This document shows positions 6,082 through 8,256 of a stretch of 8,256 nucleotides of DNA, piece after piece. The stretch is from an uncultured Eubacteriales bacterium (lineage in GTDB: Bacteria; Bacillota; Clostridia; Oscillospirales; Oscillospiraceae). The first letter of the stretch is position 1. The number at the start of each line of letters is the position of its first letter. The position numbers and the translations under genes are program-made. Below the pieces are notes generated by a model. That model did not search any database and was not told the origin of the DNA. It saw only the letters and a list, made by a program, of their open reading frames with translations. The stretch is taken from contig ONTN01000055.1 in NCBI GenBank assembly GCA_900320765.1, positions 1-8,256 on the forward strand. Reading direction: 5' to 3'.

Positions 6082-6717
6082 TTATTTCGTTCCGAAAATT
6101 CTGTCTCCGGCGTCTCCGAGGCCGGGAACGATGTATCCGTTCTGATTGAGCTTCTCATCGACTGCGCCGCAGTAAATATCGACGTCTGGGTGGTTCTTTC
6201 TTATGCACTCGATGCCCTCGGGGGCTGCGACGAGCACCATAAGCTTTATATGCTTGCAGCCGCGCTTTTTCATCTCGGAAATCGCCGCGTCGGCGCTGCC
6301 GCCGGTTGCGAGCATGGGGTCGACTATCATAATATCGCGCTCGGATATATCCTTCGGGGTCTTGCAGAAATAAACGTGAGGCTCAAGGGTCTCCTCATCG
6401 CGGTACATACCGATATGGGCGACGCGGGCGGAGGGCACCATACGCAGCACTCCGTCAACGAGGCCGAGGCCGGCGCGGAGTATGGGCACTACCGCAATCT
6501 TTTTTCCCGCCAGAGTCGGCGCGTCCATTTCGCAAATAGGCGTTTCGATTTTCTTTGTGGTGAGGGGCAGGTCTCGGGTAGCCTCGTAGGTTATCAGCAT
6601 ACCGATCTCGCTGACGAGCTCACGGAAGTCCTTCACGCTGGTGTTTTTATCGCGCATTATCGTAAGCTTATGCGCCACAAGGGGGTGATCCATTACGTGA
6701 ACCTTCTCATCAAACAT
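6082..6717 (-). CDS. upp: Uracil phosphoribosyltransferase
   Basis: A 211-residue cytoplasmic enzyme that makes UMP from uracil and PRPP in pyrimidine salvage. It is near the usual 208-209 residue length and full of family signatures: MDHPLVAHKLTIMRDKNT (9-26), ETPI near 58-61, PILRAGLGLVDG (78-89), the PRPP-binding loop IVDPMLATGGSA (131-142), and the C-terminal uracil-binding segment GYIVPGLGDAGDRIFGT (194-210). ATG 6717 has GGAGG at an 8-nt gap. It starts 23 nt after the stop of tsaB and is the last gene before a strong terminator, so it is probably co-transcribed with tsaB and the MscS-type gene. No pyrR-type leader or separate clear promoter is seen in the short gap. Confidence 0.98.
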   Translation of the reverse strand: MFDEKVHVMDHPLVAHKLTIMRDKNTSVKDFRELVSEIGMLITYEATRDLPLTTKKIETPICEMDAPTLAGKKIAVVPILRAGLGLVDGVLRMVPSARVAHIGMYRDEETLEPHVYFCKTPKDISERDIMIVDPMLATGGSADAAISEMKKRGCKHIKLMVLVAAPEGIECIRKNHPDVDIYCGAVDEKLNQNGYIVPGLGDAGDRIFGTK

Positions 6718-6740
6718 ATCTCTATCCTCCGTAGATATAA

Positions 6741-7433
6741 TTATTTTGCAAGCCTTTGCAGTCTTTCCCGCTCAGCTTGACTTAGGCGCAGGTATCTCGG
6801 GGCGAGGTCGGAAGCGTCCTCCGGCTGTCTTCCCCCGGCCGCCATAGCGACGCCCCACGCCGTCTGCAGACGCAGGGGCTCGGGAGCGAGAAGAGCGGGC
6901 AAAGCAAGCTCCAGAAAGGCATTATAGCACAGTTCTGCCCCGTCTCCAACAAAAAAATACGTTTTTCCCGTTTTTTTTGCCTCGTCAATAAGCTGCGAAA
7001 TGGGTATCGCCCTGTCCTCGCAGAGCCTTTCGACCCGGTCACCCATCGGGCTAAAGCAGGCGTTGTAAACCTCGCCGCGGCGCGCGTCCATACAGGCGGC
7101 GATAATCACGTTCTCGCGGTCGCGGAGCTGGTGAGCCATAGCCTCAAGCGTAGATACGCCTATGCAGGGCTTATCCCCGCCCCAGCAAAGTCCCTTTGCC
7201 GTAGCAACGCCTATGCGTATGCCGGTGAACGAGCCGGGACCGATGCTGACGGCGACGGCGTCAAGGTCGGAAACGGTCATTTCAAGATCGGAGAGCATAT
7301 CCTCCGCCATTTTGAGGAGAGTCCTCGAATGTGTAAGCGCGCTCGCCTGGAAAAACTGGCTCACGAGCCTTCCGTCCTCTGTCAGCGCGACGCTCGCCGC
7401 CTTTGCCGAGGATTCTATTGAGAGAAGCTTCAT
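6741..7433 (-). CDS. tsaB: tRNA threonylcarbamoyladenosine biosynthesis protein TsaB
   Basis: 230 residues of the ASKHA (actin-like ATPase) fold. TsaB pairs with TsaD and TsaE to transfer threonylcarbamoyl to A37 of ANN-decoding tRNAs, in the cytoplasm. Recognisable features are the first phosphate-binding strand LLSIESSAKAASVAL (3-17), the family hallmark SIGPGSFTGIRIGVATAKGL (63-82), and MDARRGEVY (115-123). The C-terminal lobe ends in PRYLRLSQAERERL. ATG 7433 starts 6 nt after the stop of the MscS-type gene, and its ribosome binding site (AAAGGA) lies inside the last codons of that gene, so the two are translationally close-coupled. In many Bacillota tsaB sits with tsaE, rimI and tsaD; here its downstream partner is upp and those genes are not in view. 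Confidence 0.95.
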   Translation of the reverse strand: MKLLSIESSAKAASVALTEDGRLVSQFFQASALTHSRTLLKMAEDMLSDLEMTVSDLDAVAVSIGPGSFTGIRIGVATAKGLCWGGDKPCIGVSTLEAMAHQLRDRENVIIAACMDARRGEVYNACFSPMGDRVERLCEDRAIPISQLIDEAKKTGKTYFFVGDGAELCYNAFLELALPALLAPEPLRLQTAWGVAMAAGGRQPEDASDLAPRYLRLSQAERERLQRLAK

Positions 7434-7439
7434 TGATAA

Positions 7440-8255
7440 TTAGTCCTTTGCCTGGTGTACTACGATCTGATTGAACGGGATCTCGATGCCCGCCTTGTCG
7501 AAGCCTATCTTCAGCTCGCGGTTGAGTATCCTCGGCGCTGAGAAGACGTTCTGTTCCCTGACCTCTGCGACGAATTTAAGGATAACGCCGCTGTCGGCAA
7601 GCTCCTGTACTCCGGAATACTTGGGAACGGCAACGAAGATATCGGGATATTTTTCCCGGATTTTGGGCAGGAGCTCGGCGATGACCTTCTCCGCCTTCTC
7701 AAGATCCGTAGAGTAAGAAACGCTGACTGTGGTGACCGCGAAGGAATCGGCCGTGGAGCGGTTTAGTATATTGCGAAGGTCGGAGTTGTTGATGATCTTC
7801 ACGTTGTTTCCAACGTCCTTTATGGCGGTCGTCCTTATGCCGATGCTCTCGACGGTGCCGCGGAAGCCGTTAACCTCGATAATATCGCCGACGTTGAACT
7901 GATCCTCGAATACGAGGAAAATACCTGTCACAAGGTCCTCAACAAGGCTCTGAGCGCCGAAGCCTATGATAAGGGCTACGATTCCGACGCTGGCGAAGAT
8001 CGTGCTAAGGTTGACTCCGAGGGCGCCGAGGCACCAGAAGAAGCCGACTATGAAGGTTATATACTTGATCGCACTGCGGAAGAGGGTCACAGCGCTCTTC
8101 GCCTTCGGGCTTTTCGGATGAACGTGGTCAAGGATGAAGGAGATGACGGTGGTCAGGACGATCATCATAAGGATGATGGCGATGACCTGGAATATCGTCG
8201 CCCAGTTAAACTGGAAGGTATCGGATATCTTCGTTACGTCGCCGAAGATGCGCAT
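7440..8255 (-). CDS. MscS-family small-conductance mechanosensitive channel, possibly 5'-truncated
   Basis: At least 271 residues of a membrane channel that opens under membrane tension to release solutes during osmotic downshock. Membrane segments are about 20-43 (IFQVIAIILMMIVLTTVISF), 64-82, and the pore helix at about 84-114 with the Gly/Ala-rich GFGAQSLVEDLVTGIF. The beta domain follows (NVGDIIEVNGFRGTVESIGIRTT, about 121-143), then the alpha/beta C-terminal domain ending IPFNQIVVHQ. It resembles YkuT/YggB-type three-helix MscS proteins. The ATG at 8253-8255 is one base from the window edge, so its ribosome binding site cannot be seen and the true start may lie further upstream. It appears to lead the operon with tsaB and upp. 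Confidence 0.93.
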   Translation of the reverse strand: MRIFGDVTKISDTFQFNWATIFQVIAIILMMIVLTTVISFILDHVHPKSPKAKSAVTLFRSAIKYITFIVGFFWCLGALGVNLSTIFASVGIVALIIGFGAQSLVEDLVTGIFLVFEDQFNVGDIIEVNGFRGTVESIGIRTTAIKDVGNNVKIINNSDLRNILNRSTADSFAVTTVSVSYSTDLEKAEKVIAELLPKIREKYPDIFVAVPKYSGVQELADSGVILKFVAEVREQNVFSAPRILNRELKIGFDKAGIEIPFNQIVVHQAKD

Positions 8256-8256
8256 C

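Noticed and set aside
6190..6780. 196-codon plus-strand frame over upp.
   Set aside because: Fully antisense to upp with its full set of motifs; a shadow of its codon pattern.
1..8256. CRISPR arrays, tRNA or rRNA genes, and insertion sequence ends.
   Set aside because: No regularly spaced repeats, no cloverleaf or rRNA sequence and no transposase with terminal inverted repeats were seen. All gaps between genes are short (the largest are about 110-120 bp) and are accounted for above.

Overview
The window looks like chromosome of a Gram-positive anaerobe of the Clostridia (Bacillota) with one end of an integrated mobile element at its left side. The lineage is inferred from gene content: an OhrR-type regulator, a spore/cell-wall type M14 peptidase with LysM, and a Tn916/ICE-style integrase. 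Strong GGAGG-type ribosome binding sites agree with it. No rRNA or other marker gene is present to fix the genus.

Left region (1 to about 1724) is the element end. It holds the C-terminal part of an Xre-type repressor-like protein and a complete tyrosine recombinase, both on the plus strand. A short non-coding stretch follows, with TGTAGCCA-type repeats and a hairpin. It abuts the 3' end of guaA, a known integration hot spot, so the element/host junction lies at or next to the guaA stop codon. Codon choice agrees: the two element genes use no ATA among 31 isoleucine codons, while the first plus-strand host gene uses ATA for 10 of 26.

Middle region (1725-4700): guaA (GMP synthase, minus) runs from a perfect TTGACA-17-TATAAT promoter. 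It is divergent from a gene for a PG-binding/LysM/M14 peptidase of the gamma-D-glutamyl-diamino acid endopeptidase type (plus). That gene's upstream region carries a candidate sporulation sigma-E-like promoter. A strong hairpin terminator separates it from the convergent ohrR-like gene.

Right region (4701-8256) is all on the minus strand. In transcription order it holds an MscS-type channel (start at the window edge), tsaB (tRNA t6A synthesis) and upp (uracil salvage), tightly spaced as one operon that ends in a strong intrinsic terminator. After it come a lipoprotein of the glycerophosphodiester phosphodiesterase superfamily, and an OhrR/MarR regulator with its own promoter.

The host genes are housekeeping or common families. 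I do not see a new multi-gene system here. The most informative parts are the guaA attachment region and several small regulatory arrangements.
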